Source: Bradyrhizobium lupini
Lineage (GTDB): Bacteria; Pseudomonadota; Alphaproteobacteria; Rhizobiales; Xanthobacteraceae
Length of the DNA stretch: 64,000 nucleotides
Assembly: GCF_040939785.1 (NCBI RefSeq)
Contig: NZ_CP162553.1
Span: forward strand, 2,852,001 to 2,916,000
Direction of reading: 5' to 3'
Position 1 is the stretch's first letter. Every line of letters begins with the position of its first letter. A program made the translations under genes and the position numbers. Shown here in pieces: positions 10,422 through 19,757 of this stretch. The notes beneath the pieces were generated by a model. That model worked only from the letters and a program-made list of their open reading frames with translations, made no database searches and was not told the DNA's origin.

Positions 10422-12063
10422 AAACGCGCTCCTTGAAGGGTTCGACGCCGAGGCGTTTTACGGTGTCCATGAACAGCTCTTCGGGCCGCTCGCGCAGCGC
10501 CAGATAGGCTTCCACGATGTCCTCGACGACGTCGGCGACCTCGTCGAACTTGACGCCGGGGCCGATCAGATTGCCGAGTGCGGCACTCTCGTCGGCGCGC
10601 CCGCCGATGGTGATCTGGTAGACCTCCTCGCCGTTCTTCTCGACGCCGAGAATGCCGATATGACCGACATGGTGATGGCCGCAGGCGTTGATGCAGCCGG
10701 AGATGTTGATGTGCAACCGGCCGATCAGATTGGCCAGCTCATGATTGGCGAAGCGCCGCGTCAGTTCCTGCGCGATCGGGATCGAGCGCGCATTGGCCAG
10801 CGAGCAATAGTCGAGACCCGGGCAGGCGATGATGTCAGTGATCAGATTGACGTTCGGCGTCGCCAGCCCGAGCTTGTCGAGCGCCTTCCACAGCGCCGGC
10901 AAGTCACGCTTGGCGACATGCGGCAAAGCGAGGTTCTGCTCGTGGCCGACGCGGATCTCACCGAAGGAGTATTCGTCGGCGAGATCGGCGAGCGCATCCA
11001 TCTGCTCGGCGGTGGCATCGCCCGGAGGCGCGCCGATCGGCTTCAGCGAGATCGTGACGATGGAATAGCCCTGGGCCTTGTGCGGGGCCACCGAGTTCTT
11101 GCGCCATGCCTCGAAATCGGGATCGGCCGCGGCCTGGCGCAGCTCGTCCGGCATGTGCGGCAGCTTCTCGTAGGCAGGATAGGTGAAGCGCGAGCGGATG
11201 TCCTCGACCACCTCGTCGTCGATCTGGAGCGAGGAGTTGCGGATGTGCTGCCACTCCTCCTCGACCTCGCGCGAGAACTTCTCGATGCCGAGCTCGTGCA
11301 CCAGGATCTTGATGCGCGCCTTGTAGATGTTGTCGCGGCGGCCGTACTGGTTGTAGACGCGCAGAATCGCCTCGATGTAGCTGAGAATGTCGCGGCCGTG
11401 GACGAAATGCTTGATGGTCTTGCCGATGAACGGCGTGCGTCCGAGCCCGCCACCGACCAGCACCTCAAAGCCGGTCTCGCCCTTCTCGTTCTTGATCAGC
11501 TTCAGCCCGATGTCGTGGATCTTGATCGCGGCCCGGTCGTGGTCCGACGCGGTGATCGCGATCTTGAACTTGCGCGGCAGGAACGAGAATTCCGGATGCA
11601 ACGTGGTGTGCTGGCGGATCAGCTCCGACCAGATGCGGGGATCCTCGATCTCTCCGGGCGCGACGCCGGCCCACTGATCCGAGGTGACGTTGCGCATGTT
11701 GTTGCCGGAGGTCTGCATCGCATGGATGCCGACCTCGGCGAGATCGGCCAGCGCATCCGGCAATTCGGCGAGCTTGATCCAGTTGAACTGGATGTTCTGC
11801 CGCGTCGTGAAATGGCCGTAGCCACGGTCGTATTTGCGCGCGACGTGGGCGAGCGCCCGCAGCTGGTTCGACGCCAGCGTCCCGTAGGGGATAGCGACGC
11901 GGAACATGTAGGCGTGCAGTTGCAGATAGACGCCGTTCTGCAGCCGCAGGATCTTGAACTCGTCCTCGGTGAGCTCGCCAGAGAGGCGGCGCTTCACCTG
12001 GTCGCGGAATTCCGAGACGCGCTCGTTCACGAGCGTGCGGTCGATTTCATCGTAAGCATACAT
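10408..12063 (-). CDS. cysI: nitrite/sulfite reductase hemoprotein, assimilatory sulfite reductase CysI
   Basis: 551-aa enzyme for the six-electron reduction of sulfite to sulfide. The siroheme-[4Fe-4S] ligands are visible as C-x5-C (Cys414, Cys420) and C-x3-C (Cys457, Cys461, in SGCINACGHH). Two ferredoxin-like half domains precede them, with siroheme-contacting TRQNIQFNWI near 88-97. Between cysG (siroheme maker, via the DUF2849 gene) and cysH, its context says sulfite rather than nitrite. No flavoprotein CysJ is nearby, so electrons probably come from ferredoxin. Confidence 0.93.
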   Translation of the reverse strand: MYAYDEIDRTLVNERVSEFRDQVKRRLSGELTEDEFKILRLQNGVYLQLHAYMFRVAIPYGTLASNQLRALAHVARKYDRGYGHFTTRQNIQFNWIKLAELPDALADLAEVGIHAMQTSGNNMRNVTSDQWAGVAPGEIEDPRIWSELIRQHTTLHPEFSFLPRKFKIAITASDHDRAAIKIHDIGLKLIKNEKGETGFEVLVGGGLGRTPFIGKTIKHFVHGRDILSYIEAILRVYNQYGRRDNIYKARIKILVHELGIEKFSREVEEEWQHIRNSSLQIDDEVVEDIRSRFTYPAYEKLPHMPDELRQAAADPDFEAWRKNSVAPHKAQGYSIVTISLKPIGAPPGDATAEQMDALADLADEYSFGEIRVGHEQNLALPHVAKRDLPALWKALDKLGLATPNVNLITDIIACPGLDYCSLANARSIPIAQELTRRFANHELANLIGRLHINISGCINACGHHHVGHIGILGVEKNGEEVYQITIGGRADESAALGNLIGPGVKFDEVADVVEDIVEAYLALRERPEELFMDTVKRLGVEPFKERVYATR

Positions 12064-12074
12064 AAGAAAGCGCC

Positions 12075-12392
12075 TTAAACCTGAACCGGCTGTCCGATGG
12101 TCACGCCGGTGCGGCGGATCTGTTCGCGCAGATTGCCGGGTTCGACCTTGCCGTCCGCACCGACCTGTACCGGCGCGATATAGGGGCCGATCGCGCCGAC
12201 GTCATCGGCAACGGATTCCGCAAGCAACGCCTTCGCCTCGTCGGAGTTGCGCACGATCGCGGCTTCCGACAGGTCCGCGGACCAGCTCTTGGCGGCGGTG
12301 CGGTAAACCACGATGCCGTCCCAAGTGCGGTTGGCGGTCACGACGGAGGGGCCGGCGATCTTGATCTTCTTCTGTTCAAGCGGGGAGGTCAT
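12075..12392 (-). CDS. DUF2849 protein of the sulfur operon
   Basis: 105-aa soluble protein. It matches DUF2849 by size, by its opening (KKIKIAGPSVVTANRTWDGI) and by position between cysG and cysI, where the family is usually found. Function unknown; a small accessory of siroheme insertion or sulfite reductase is a guess. The start overlaps the cysG stop by four bases and its own stop is 11 bases before cysI. Confidence 0.82.
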   Translation of the reverse strand: MTSPLEQKKIKIAGPSVVTANRTWDGIVVYRTAAKSWSADLSEAAIVRNSDEAKALLAESVADDVGAIGPYIAPVQVGADGKVEPGNLREQIRRTGVTIGQPVQV

Positions 12393-13813
12393 TCGGCTGC
12401 ATCCAATAGGTCAGAGGTGATTTGTTTTGGGGTTTGGCGGCGAAGCGAGCCGGCATGCCGGACCACATCGCCGATGATGAGAATGGCAGGGCCGCCATTT
12501 GTCCGTCGCACCAGTTCAGGCAGATCGCGCAGCGTACCAATCGCGCCTTGCGCATCGGGACGCGTGACGCGGGCGAACACGCCGACCGGCGTCTCCGGCG
12601 AACGGCCGGCGGCCAAGAGGCCGGCGCGTATGGCTGGCGCAGCCGTCATGCCCATGTAGACCACGACGGTCATCCTGGCGTCGGTCAGCGTCGACCAGTC
12701 CACGACTTCCGCGTCGCGCGCCTTGTGCGCGGTGAGGAAGGTGATGCGCGTTGCTTCGTGACGATAGGTGAGCGGCACCTCGAAATCGGCGGCGCCGCCG
12801 AGACCTGCGGTGATGCCGGGAATGATCGAATAGGCAATGCCGGCGGCACGCAACGCTTCGACTTCTTCGCCGCCGCGGCCGAACACGAAGGGATCGCCGC
12901 CCTTCAGCCGCACCACACGTTGGCCGGATTGCGCGGCCTCGATCATGCGCTTGTTGATGGCGTCCTGCCCGATGCCGGGCTTGCCGACGCGGCGGCCGAC
13001 CGGCACGCGCGTGGTGTCACGGCGGATGCGGTCGAGAATTTCAGGCGAGACCAGCTCGTCATGGAAGACGATGTCGGCATCCTGGAGCGCGCGCAACGCC
13101 TTGATGGTGAGCAAATCCGGATCGCCAGGCCCGGCGCCGACCAGCGCGACGGATCCTTCCGGCTTGTCGGCCCGCGCGAACGCGGATGGATCTGAAATCG
13201 CCTTGAGCGCTGCGTCCGCCTCGCCTTTGCGGCCGGCCAATACGGCGGCACCGATCGGGCCGTCGATGACGCGCTCCCAGAAGCGGCGGCGCAGCGGAAA
13301 CTCGGCAATACGTTCGTTGATGGATTTGCGGAAGCCGCCGATGAACTCGGCGAGCTCGCCGATGCGCGCCGGCAGCAGCGCCTCGATCTTCTCGCGCACG
13401 CGCCGCGCCACCACCGGCGACGTGCCGCCAGTGCCGACGGCGACCACGACATCGCCGCGATCGACGATCGCCGGAAAGATGAAGCTCGAATGCTCGAGAT
13501 CGTCCATGACATTGACCGGCAGGCCGAGCGCCTTGGCGCGGACCGACATCGCCACGCCGACATCGCCGGCGCCGGCGCAAACCACTGCGATGATTCCCGA
13601 GAGATCGGCGGTCAGCGGATCGGTGGCCGAGATGTCGATACGCGCCGCGTCCTCGGAGCTCAGACCCAGGTCGTGATTGCCATCGATCGCATGCACGCGA
13701 ATGCGCGCACCGGCAGCGGCCAGCACGCGCAGCTTGGCGCGCAAAAGCTCACCCGCACCGATGAGGACCACCGGACCGGCCTTGAGATCGAGGAACACGG
13801 GCAAGAACCGCAT
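12389..13813 (-). CDS. cysG: siroheme synthase CysG
   Basis: 474-aa fusion making siroheme from uroporphyrinogen III. Residues 1 to about 210 are the precorrin-2 dehydrogenase/ferrochelatase half (HSSFIFPAIVDRGD, SPVVARRVREKIE); about 218 to 474 are the SAM-dependent methyltransferase half (VGAGPGDPDLLT, GGDPFVFGRGGEE, PGITAGLGG). The nucleotide loop is GAGELLRAKL rather than the common GGG-x-VA-x-RK form. First gene of the minus-strand cys operon and divergent from cysD. Confidence 0.93.
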   Translation of the reverse strand: MRFLPVFLDLKAGPVVLIGAGELLRAKLRVLAAAGARIRVHAIDGNHDLGLSSEDAARIDISATDPLTADLSGIIAVVCAGAGDVGVAMSVRAKALGLPVNVMDDLEHSSFIFPAIVDRGDVVVAVGTGGTSPVVARRVREKIEALLPARIGELAEFIGGFRKSINERIAEFPLRRRFWERVIDGPIGAAVLAGRKGEADAALKAISDPSAFARADKPEGSVALVGAGPGDPDLLTIKALRALQDADIVFHDELVSPEILDRIRRDTTRVPVGRRVGKPGIGQDAINKRMIEAAQSGQRVVRLKGGDPFVFGRGGEEVEALRAAGIAYSIIPGITAGLGGAADFEVPLTYRHEATRITFLTAHKARDAEVVDWSTLTDARMTVVVYMGMTAAPAIRAGLLAAGRSPETPVGVFARVTRPDAQGAIGTLRDLPELVRRTNGGPAILIIGDVVRHAGSLRRQTPKQITSDLLDAAE

Positions 13814-13850
13814 ACGATACTCGCTTACCCCACATGCGGGGTTGACTGGA

Positions 13851-13878
13851 ATTATTTTCTATATATGTGTCGTTTCAA
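13851..13878 (-). promoter_or_regulatory. candidate sigma-70-type promoter of the cysG operon
   Basis: On the minus strand TTGAAA (13873-13878) and AATAAT (13851-13856) are 16 bases apart, giving a start near 13844, about 30 bases before cysG. It lies in an unusually AT-rich divergent region that also holds an AGAGAA/TTCTCT inverted pair near 13887-13907, a possible regulator site. Confidence 0.4.
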
Positions 13879-13956
13879 GCGCGCAAAGAGAAAATTTTTT
13901 CTTCTCTCTTGCACCGCAACTATAGAATTTTCGCCTCCAAACGCAAAGTGGCAGAG

Positions 13957-14853
13957 ATGCATCTTCTCAAGGACAATTCCACTGCTGGCGGGCTGAGCAG
14001 CCCCGCTCTCGCCGAGCGCGTGCCCGCGCAAGAATTTTCTTCTGACCTTGCCCCGAGCATGGACCATCTCGACCAGCTCGAGGCCCAGAGCATCTACATC
14101 TTCCGCGAAGCCTTCGGCCGCCTCAAGAAGATCGCCCTGCTGTGGTCGCTCGGCAAGGACTCCAATGTCATGATCTGGCTGGCGCGCAAGGCGTTCTTCG
14201 GCCGTCTGCCGTTCCCGGCCCTCCATGTCGACACCGGCAAGAAGTTTCCGGAGATGTATCGCTTCCGCGATCACTACGGCAAGGAATGGGATCTCGATCT
14301 GCGCGTCGAGCCCTGCCCGCCGATTGATGCCGTCGACCCAACGCTGCCGCCCGCCGCCCGTTCCGCCGCGCGCAAGACCGAGGGCCTCAAGATGGCGCTC
14401 GCCAAATACGGTTTCGACGGTCTGATCGCCGGCATTCGCCGCGATGAGGAGGCGACGCGCGCCAAGGAGCGCGTGTTCTCGCCGCGCGGCTTGGAGGGTA
14501 ATTGGGACGTGCGCGACCAGCCGCCGGAGTTCTGGGATCATTTCAATGCGTCGCCGCCGCAGGGCGCGCATTTGCGCATCCATCCGATCCTGCATTGGAC
14601 CGAGTCCGACATCTGGGCCTACACCAAGCGCGAGAACATCCCGATCATCCCGCTGTATCTGTCGCAAAACGGCAAACGCTATCGCTCGCTGGGCGATCAG
14701 GACATCACCAATCCGGTCGCCTCAAACGCGTCGACTATCGACGAGATCCTGATCGAACTCGAGCAGACCAAGGTGCCGGAACGTTCCGGCCGCGCGCTCG
14801 ACCACGAGACCGAGGACGCTTTCGAGCGCCTGCGCGTCGCCGGCTATCTCTGA
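13957..14853 (+). CDS. cysD: sulfate adenylyltransferase subunit 2 CysD
   Basis: Catalytic ATP sulfurylase subunit making APS from ATP and sulfate, working with CysN. The PP-loop-type [14 protein letters not shown] is clear, followed by [12 protein letters not shown] and [20 protein letters not shown] typical of CysD. The start is uncertain: ATG 13957 (298 aa, close to the usual 300) is listed, but ATG 14059 (264 aa, [11 protein letters not shown]) aligns with where many homologues begin. The frame is also open to 13867. 19 bases separate it from cysNC. Confidence 0.9.
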   Translation: MHLLKDNSTAGGLSSPALAERVPAQEFSSDLAPSMDHLDQLEAQSIYIFREAFGRLKKIALLWSLGKDSNVMIWLARKAFFGRLPFPALHVDTGKKFPEMYRFRDHYGKEWDLDLRVEPCPPIDAVDPTLPPAARSAARKTEGLKMALAKYGFDGLIAGIRRDEEATRAKERVFSPRGLEGNWDVRDQPPEFWDHFNASPPQGAHLRIHPILHWTESDIWAYTKRENIPIIPLYLSQNGKRYRSLGDQDITNPVASNASTIDEILIELEQTKVPERSGRALDHETEDAFERLRVAGYL

Positions 14854-14872
14854 TCAAGGACGCGAGCGTCGT

Positions 14873-16771
14873 ATGAACATGATCGTCACCCCGAACGGCA
14901 CCACGCGTCCGCAGGTCCGCATCGTCATCGTCGGCCATGTCGACCACGGCAAGTCGACGCTGGTCGGCCGCCTGCTGCACGAGACCGGCAGCCTGCCCGA
15001 CGGCAAGCTCGACATGCTCAAGGCCGTCAGCGCGCGGCGCGGCATGCCGTTCGAATGGTCGTTTCTGCTCGACGCGCTCCAGACCGAGCGCGACCAGGGC
15101 ATCACCATCGACACCACGCAGATCCGCTTCCGCACCAATTCGCGCGACATCGTACTGATCGACGCGCCCGGCCACGCCGAATTCCTGCGCAACATGATCA
15201 CCGGCGCCTCGCAGGCGGACGGCGCGGTGCTGATCATCGACGCGCTCGAAGGCGTGCGCGACCAGACGAGGCGGCACGGCTATCTCCTGCATCTGCTCGG
15301 CGTGAAGCAGGTCGCGGTCGTCGTCAACAAGATGGACCGCGTCGACTTCTCCGCAGCGCGCTTCAAGGAGATCAGCGACGAGATCTCGGCGCATCTGCAA
15401 GGCCTCGGTGTGAAGCCCACGGCCGTGATCCCGATTTCCGCCCGCGAGGGCGACGGCGTCGCTGAGCGCACCGACCGCATCGGCTGGTACAAGGGTCCGA
15501 CCGTGGTCGAAGCGCTTGACCGGCTCGAGCCGGCCCGGCCGCTGGAAGCGCTGGCGCTGCGGCTGCCGGTGCAGGCGATCTACAAATTCGACGATCGCCG
15601 CATCGTGGCGGGCCGGATCGAATCCGGCAGCCTGGTTGCCGGCGACGAAATCGTGATCATGCCCGCCGGCAAGATCGCCAGAATCAAGACGGTCGAGAGC
15701 TGGCCGGTGACGCCGGTCGCAGGCCGCCAGGGTGCGGGCCGCTCGGTCGGCATCACGCTCGACCGCGAGCTGTTCCTCGAGCGCGGCGACATCATCGCGC
15801 ATGCCAACAGCGCGCCGCGCGAGACACGACGGCTGCGCGCGCGGATCTTCTGGCTGCACGACAAGCCGCTGGCCAAGGGCGACCAGCTCCTGGTTCGCTG
15901 CGGACCGAAGGAAAGCCGTGCCACCGTCGTCGCCATCGAGAAGGCGGTCGATCCCGGTGAGCTGTCGAGCGTCGAGAACAAGGCAATCGGCCGCAACCAT
16001 GTCGGCGAGATCGACATATCCCTTTCGAATCCGATTGCCACCGATCCCTACACGGAAAATCCGCGCACCGGCCGTCTCGTGATCGAGGTGTCCGGGCGCA
16101 TCGCCGGCGGCGGTCTCGTGCTGTCGGTCGATGCCGGCCAGCGCGCCTTGCCCGTCGACATCGTGCCGGTGGAATCCGCGCTGCGGCCCGACGAACGCTC
16201 CGCGCGCTATCGTCACAACGGCGCCGTGGTCTGGCTCACCGGCCTCCCCGCCTCCGGCAAGTCGACTCTAGCCAAGGCGCTGGAGCGGCGGTTGTTCAGC
16301 AATGGCGGCTCACCGATCCTGCTCGACGGCGACACGCTGCGTGCCGGGCTCAACAGCGATCTCGGCTTCTCGGCCGCCGATCGCAGCGAGAACATCCGTC
16401 GCCTCGCCGAAGTCGCGACGCATCTCGCCCGTAACGGCCACATCGCCATTGTCGCCGCCGTCTCGCCCGCCCGCGAGGACCGCGCCACCGCGCGCCGCAT
16501 CGCCGACACGTCGTTCCGCGAGATCTACGTCGCGACGCCGGCGGAAATTTGCGAGGAGCGCGACCCCAAGGGCCACTACAAGAAGGCCCGCGCCGGCACG
16601 CTCGCGTCGTTCACCGGTATCGGCACCGACTACGAGCGGCCCGAGGCCGCCGAGCTCGTGATCGACACCTCGACGCGGACGGTCGCCGAGGCGGCGGACG
16701 AGATCGAACAGATGCTCAAGACGACCGGCGTGCTGTTCGACGAACTCGTGGACCTCGCCGCGAATATTTGA
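14873..16771 (+). CDS. cysNC: bifunctional sulfate adenylyltransferase GTPase subunit / APS kinase CysNC
   Basis: 632-aa fusion. Residues 1 to about 440 are the EF-Tu-like CysN GTPase (GHVDHGKST at 21-29, [12 protein letters not shown]) that drives APS formation by CysD. About 445 to 632 are the APS kinase CysC (P-loop GLPASGKST from residue 457, LDGDTLR, and the [11 protein letters not shown] region) that makes PAPS. It forms an operon with cysD. The same architecture is called NodQ in symbiotic clusters, but the setting here is housekeeping. Because CysH looks APS-type, the kinase half may mainly supply PAPS for sulfotransferases. Confidence 0.93.
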   Translation: MNMIVTPNGTTRPQVRIVIVGHVDHGKSTLVGRLLHETGSLPDGKLDMLKAVSARRGMPFEWSFLLDALQTERDQGITIDTTQIRFRTNSRDIVLIDAPGHAEFLRNMITGASQADGAVLIIDALEGVRDQTRRHGYLLHLLGVKQVAVVVNKMDRVDFSAARFKEISDEISAHLQGLGVKPTAVIPISAREGDGVAERTDRIGWYKGPTVVEALDRLEPARPLEALALRLPVQAIYKFDDRRIVAGRIESGSLVAGDEIVIMPAGKIARIKTVESWPVTPVAGRQGAGRSVGITLDRELFLERGDIIAHANSAPRETRRLRARIFWLHDKPLAKGDQLLVRCGPKESRATVVAIEKAVDPGELSSVENKAIGRNHVGEIDISLSNPIATDPYTENPRTGRLVIEVSGRIAGGGLVLSVDAGQRALPVDIVPVESALRPDERSARYRHNGAVVWLTGLPASGKSTLAKALERRLFSNGGSPILLDGDTLRAGLNSDLGFSAADRSENIRRLAEVATHLARNGHIAIVAAVSPAREDRATARRIADTSFREIYVATPAEICEERDPKGHYKKARAGTLASFTGIGTDYERPEAAELVIDTSTRTVAEAADEIEQMLKTTGVLFDELVDLAANI

Positions 16772-16794
16772 AGCCGGGCTGCTGCTCCGCTGTC

Positions 16795-16817
16795 GTCGCC
16801 CGGCTTGACCGGGCGAC
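16795..16817. repeat. GC-rich palindrome after cysNC
   Basis: GTCGCCCGG and CCGGGCGAC arms around a 5-base loop form a 9-bp hairpin 25 bases after the cysNC stop. No T-run follows. It resembles the dispersed intergenic palindromes elsewhere in the window but with a different arm sequence. The 294-base gap before glcB holds this, the hairpin at 16871 and nothing coding that I can support. Confidence 0.5.
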
Positions 16818-16870
16818 CCAGCATTCCACCGACAGCAGTGATTCAGGCGAGAGGCCGCGGCGTACTGGAT

Positions 16871-16890
16871 TTCCCCGCCTTCGCGGGGAA
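16871..16890. repeat. TTCCCCGC palindrome before glcB
   Basis: A 20-base inverted repeat with arms TTCCCCGC and GCGGGGAA and a 4-base loop, in the same intergenic region as the hairpin at 16795. Paired hairpins like these are common between rhizobial genes and may stop or stabilise transcripts. Confidence 0.45.
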
Positions 16891-17065
16891 TGACACCGTG
16901 CGTGGGCCGCCCACCTCGCCTTGACATTTTGACAACTTTTGGGGGCCTTCTCACGGCCCCGATTTTGGGGCTAATAAGACCCCGAAAGCCGCTCCTTGGA
17001 GCGCATTTTGCTGCTGTCGGGTCAAAAGCAGCCAAAAACAGCCATTTCCAACAAGAAAGCCCATC

Positions 17066-19231
17066 ATGAAACGCGTCGACGCCCACGGACTGAAGATCGC
17101 TCCCGTCCTGTTCGATTTCATCGCCAAGGAAGCGGCCCCGAAGACGGGGATCGCGCCGGATGCGTTCTGGGCCGGGCTCGCCGCCATCATCAAGGAGCTG
17201 GGGCCGAAGAACCGCGCGCTGCTGGCGGTGCGCGACACGTTGCAGGCCAAGATCGACGACTGGCACCGGGCCAACAAGGGCAAGGCGTTCGACCTCAACG
17301 CCTATACCGCCTTCCTGAAGGAGATCGGCTATCTCCTCCCGGAGCCGGCGACGCAGAAGGTCGAGACCGCCAATGTGGACGAGGAGATCGGCAAGATCTG
17401 CGGCCCGCAGCTCGTCGTGCCGCTGACCAACGCACGCTATGCGCTGAACGCGGCGAATGCGCGCTGGGGCTCGCTCTATGACGCCTTCTACGGCACCGAC
17501 GCGATCCCGCACGATCCATCCGAGAGCGGCAAGGGCTACAACAAGGCGCGCGGCGACAAGGTGATCGCCAAGGCAAAAGCGTTCCTCGATGCCGCCGTGC
17601 CGCTGGCGACCGGCAGTCACACCGACGTCACCGCCTATAGCGTGGTCGCGGGCCAGCTCGCGGTGAAGCTGAAGAGCGGCAACGCCACCGCCCTGAAGAA
17701 CGCCGCGCAATTCGCAGGCTTCCAGGGCGACGCAGCCGCACCGAGCGCGGTACTGCTCGTCAACAACGGCCTGCACGTCGAGGTAAAAATCGACCGCACC
17801 AGCGCGATCGGCAAGGACGATCCGGGCGGCGTCGCGGACATGGTCATGGAGTCCGCCGTCTCCACGATTCTCGACATGGAAGACTCGGTCGCTGCCGTCG
17901 ATGCCGAGGACAAGGTGCTGGTCTATCGCAACACGCTCGGCCTGATGAACGGCACGCTGTCGGCCGATTTCGAGAAGGGCGGCAAGACGCTGACGCGCTC
18001 GCTCAATGCCGACCGCAGCTACAAGACGCCTGACGGCAAAGGCGAAGTGAAATTGCATGGCCGCAGCCTGCTGCTGATGCGCAATTGCGGTCACCACATG
18101 TTCACCGACGCGGTGCTGGACGACAAGGGCGAGGAGATTCCGGAAGGCTTGCTCGACGCCGCCGTCTCCGGGCTTCTTGCTGTCCATGATCTGAAAGGCA
18201 ACTCCAAGGTCAAGAACAGCCGCACCGGCTCGGCCTATATCGTCAAGCCGAAGATGCACGGCCCCGACGAGGTGTCGCTGACCTGCGAGATCTTCGACCG
18301 CGTCGAGAAGATGCTGTCGCTGCCCGAGAACACGCTCAAGGTCGGCATCATGGACGAGGAGCGGCGCACCACCGTCAACCTCAAGGCCTGCATTCAGCGC
18401 GCCTCCAAGCGCATCATGTTCATCAACACCGGCTTCCTCGACCGCACCGGCGACGAGATCCACACCTCGATGGAGGCGGGTCCGATGATCCGCAAGAACG
18501 AGATGAAGGCGCAGCCCTGGATCAAGTCCTATGAGGACTGGAACGTCGATATGGGCCTGACCTGTGGCCTGCCCGGCCATGCCCAGATCGGCAAGGGCAT
18601 GTGGGCCGCGCCGGACAAGATGGCGGACATGCTGGCGCAGAAGCTCGCCCATCCGCAGGCCGGTGCTACCACCGCCTGGGTGCCCTCGCCGACCGCCGCG
18701 ACGCTGCACGCGCTGCACTACCACCAGGTCAACGTCACCGCGCGCCAGCAGGAGCTCGCCAAGGGCGGCCCACGGGCAAAGCTCGAAGACATCCTCACCA
18801 TCCCCGTGTCGAAGTCGAACTGGGCGCCCGACGACGTCAAGCAGGAGATCGACAACAACTGCCAGGGCATTCTGGGCTATGTCGTGCGCTGGATCGACCA
18901 GGGCGTCGGCTGCTCGAAGGTGCCTGACATCCACGACGTCGGCCTGATGGAAGACCGTGCCACCTTGCGCATCTCCAGCCAGCACCTCGCCAACTGGCTG
19001 CATCAGGGCGTGATCACCGAGGCGCAGGTGATGGAATCGCTCAAGCGCATGGCGGTGGTCGTCGACAAGCAGAATGCGGGCGATCCCATCTACAAGCCGA
19101 TGGCGCCCGCCTTCGACGGCACAGCCTTCAAGGCGGCCAGCGACCTCATCTTCAAGGGACGCGAGCAGCCGAACGGCTACACCGAATACATCCTCACCGC
19201 CCGCCGCCGCGAGGCCAAAGTACTTGGCTGA
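17066..19231 (+). CDS. glcB: malate synthase G
   Basis: 721-aa monomeric malate synthase condensing glyoxylate with acetyl-CoA, the second step of the glyoxylate shunt. Length and motifs identify isoform G: long N-terminal domain, [44 protein letters not shown] and [19 protein letters not shown]. No isocitrate lyase or glycolate genes are adjacent; it stands alone, with a strong terminator 45 bases downstream. Supports growth on acetate, fatty acids or 3-hydroxybutyrate. Confidence 0.95.
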   Translation: MKRVDAHGLKIAPVLFDFIAKEAAPKTGIAPDAFWAGLAAIIKELGPKNRALLAVRDTLQAKIDDWHRANKGKAFDLNAYTAFLKEIGYLLPEPATQKVETANVDEEIGKICGPQLVVPLTNARYALNAANARWGSLYDAFYGTDAIPHDPSESGKGYNKARGDKVIAKAKAFLDAAVPLATGSHTDVTAYSVVAGQLAVKLKSGNATALKNAAQFAGFQGDAAAPSAVLLVNNGLHVEVKIDRTSAIGKDDPGGVADMVMESAVSTILDMEDSVAAVDAEDKVLVYRNTLGLMNGTLSADFEKGGKTLTRSLNADRSYKTPDGKGEVKLHGRSLLLMRNCGHHMFTDAVLDDKGEEIPEGLLDAAVSGLLAVHDLKGNSKVKNSRTGSAYIVKPKMHGPDEVSLTCEIFDRVEKMLSLPENTLKVGIMDEERRTTVNLKACIQRASKRIMFINTGFLDRTGDEIHTSMEAGPMIRKNEMKAQPWIKSYEDWNVDMGLTCGLPGHAQIGKGMWAAPDKMADMLAQKLAHPQAGATTAWVPSPTAATLHALHYHQVNVTARQQELAKGGPRAKLEDILTIPVSKSNWAPDDVKQEIDNNCQGILGYVVRWIDQGVGCSKVPDIHDVGLMEDRATLRISSQHLANWLHQGVITEAQVMESLKRMAVVVDKQNAGDPIYKPMAPAFDGTAFKAASDLIFKGREQPNGYTEYILTARRREAKVLG

Positions 19232-19276
19232 CAACGCCTTGCTGACAAGGCGGCCTGCCGACCCGACTAGAACACC

Positions 19277-19305
19277 AAAAGCCCCGGCTCGCGCCGGGGC
19301 TTTTT
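19277..19305. terminator. rho-independent terminator after glcB
   Basis: AAAAGCCCCGGC and GCCGGGGCTTTTT arms around a short loop form a strong GC hairpin followed by a five-base T-run. The matching A-run on the other side lets it also end the convergent small gene at 19329. Confidence 0.85.
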
Positions 19306-19328
19306 CGTTGCGCTAGCTAAGCGCCCGG

Positions 19329-19484
19329 CTAAAACACTGCCAGATATTTCAGCAGCGAGACGATGCCGATGATGATGACGACGACGCGCGCGATCTGCTT
19401 GGCGCGGCCGTCCATCGGCAGCATGTTGATGAGGTAAAGTACGAGAATGACGACGAGAAAGGTGACGAGTACGCCGACCAGCAT
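19329..19484 (-). CDS. small membrane protein (Thivi_2564-like), 51 aa
   Basis: Two hydrophobic spans (residues about 2-22 and 33-49) joined by a short polar loop, LPMDGRAKQIAR. This matches my recollection of a widespread family of tiny two-span proteins named after Thivi_2564; function unknown. AGGGGGG lies nine bases before the ATG, and a GGAAC-N16-CGTT stress promoter ends 41 bases upstream, so it is probably induced by general stress. Convergent with glcB. Confidence 0.75.
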   Translation of the reverse strand: MLVGVLVTFLVVILVLYLINMLPMDGRAKQIARVVVIIIGIVSLLKYLAVF

Positions 19485-19525
19485 CGCTAGGACCCCCCTT
19501 TAGGCAAAATTGCTGACAGTCTCCT

Positions 19526-19550
19526 AACGCGCAGCTCGTGGCTTGGTTCC
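19526..19550 (-). promoter_or_regulatory. EcfG-type general stress promoter of the 51-aa membrane gene
   Basis: Minus strand reads GGAAC (19546-19550), 16 bases, CGTT (19526-19529), exactly the alphaproteobacterial sigma-EcfG consensus. Predicted start about 19518, some 34 bases before the ATG at 19484. Confidence 0.7.
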
Positions 19551-19757
19551 ATCGACGCAACCCTTTGCAACTTCTAGTAAATACGTACTTCTACGATCAG
19601 CCGGCCTGCTGAAAACTTTACCCTTTTCCTTTCAGATGCGGAAACCGTTTGGGCCCTGAGCCGCAAACGGCATGCGATTGCCTTGTCTGACGGGCCCCTT
19701 TTTCTGCTGTTGCCGGGGCGCCTTTACGAACTTTGTATTGGGAATTGGGGGACTTCG

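Noticed and set aside
14873..16771. symbiotic nodPQ assignment for cysD-cysNC
   Set aside because: No nod genes or nod boxes nearby; the divergent cys operon indicates housekeeping sulfate assimilation.
16310..19234. 974-codon minus-strand open frame
   Set aside because: Antisense to glcB and the end of cysNC; composition is Arg/Asp/Val shadow, with no domain. Long antisense frames are expected in high-GC DNA.
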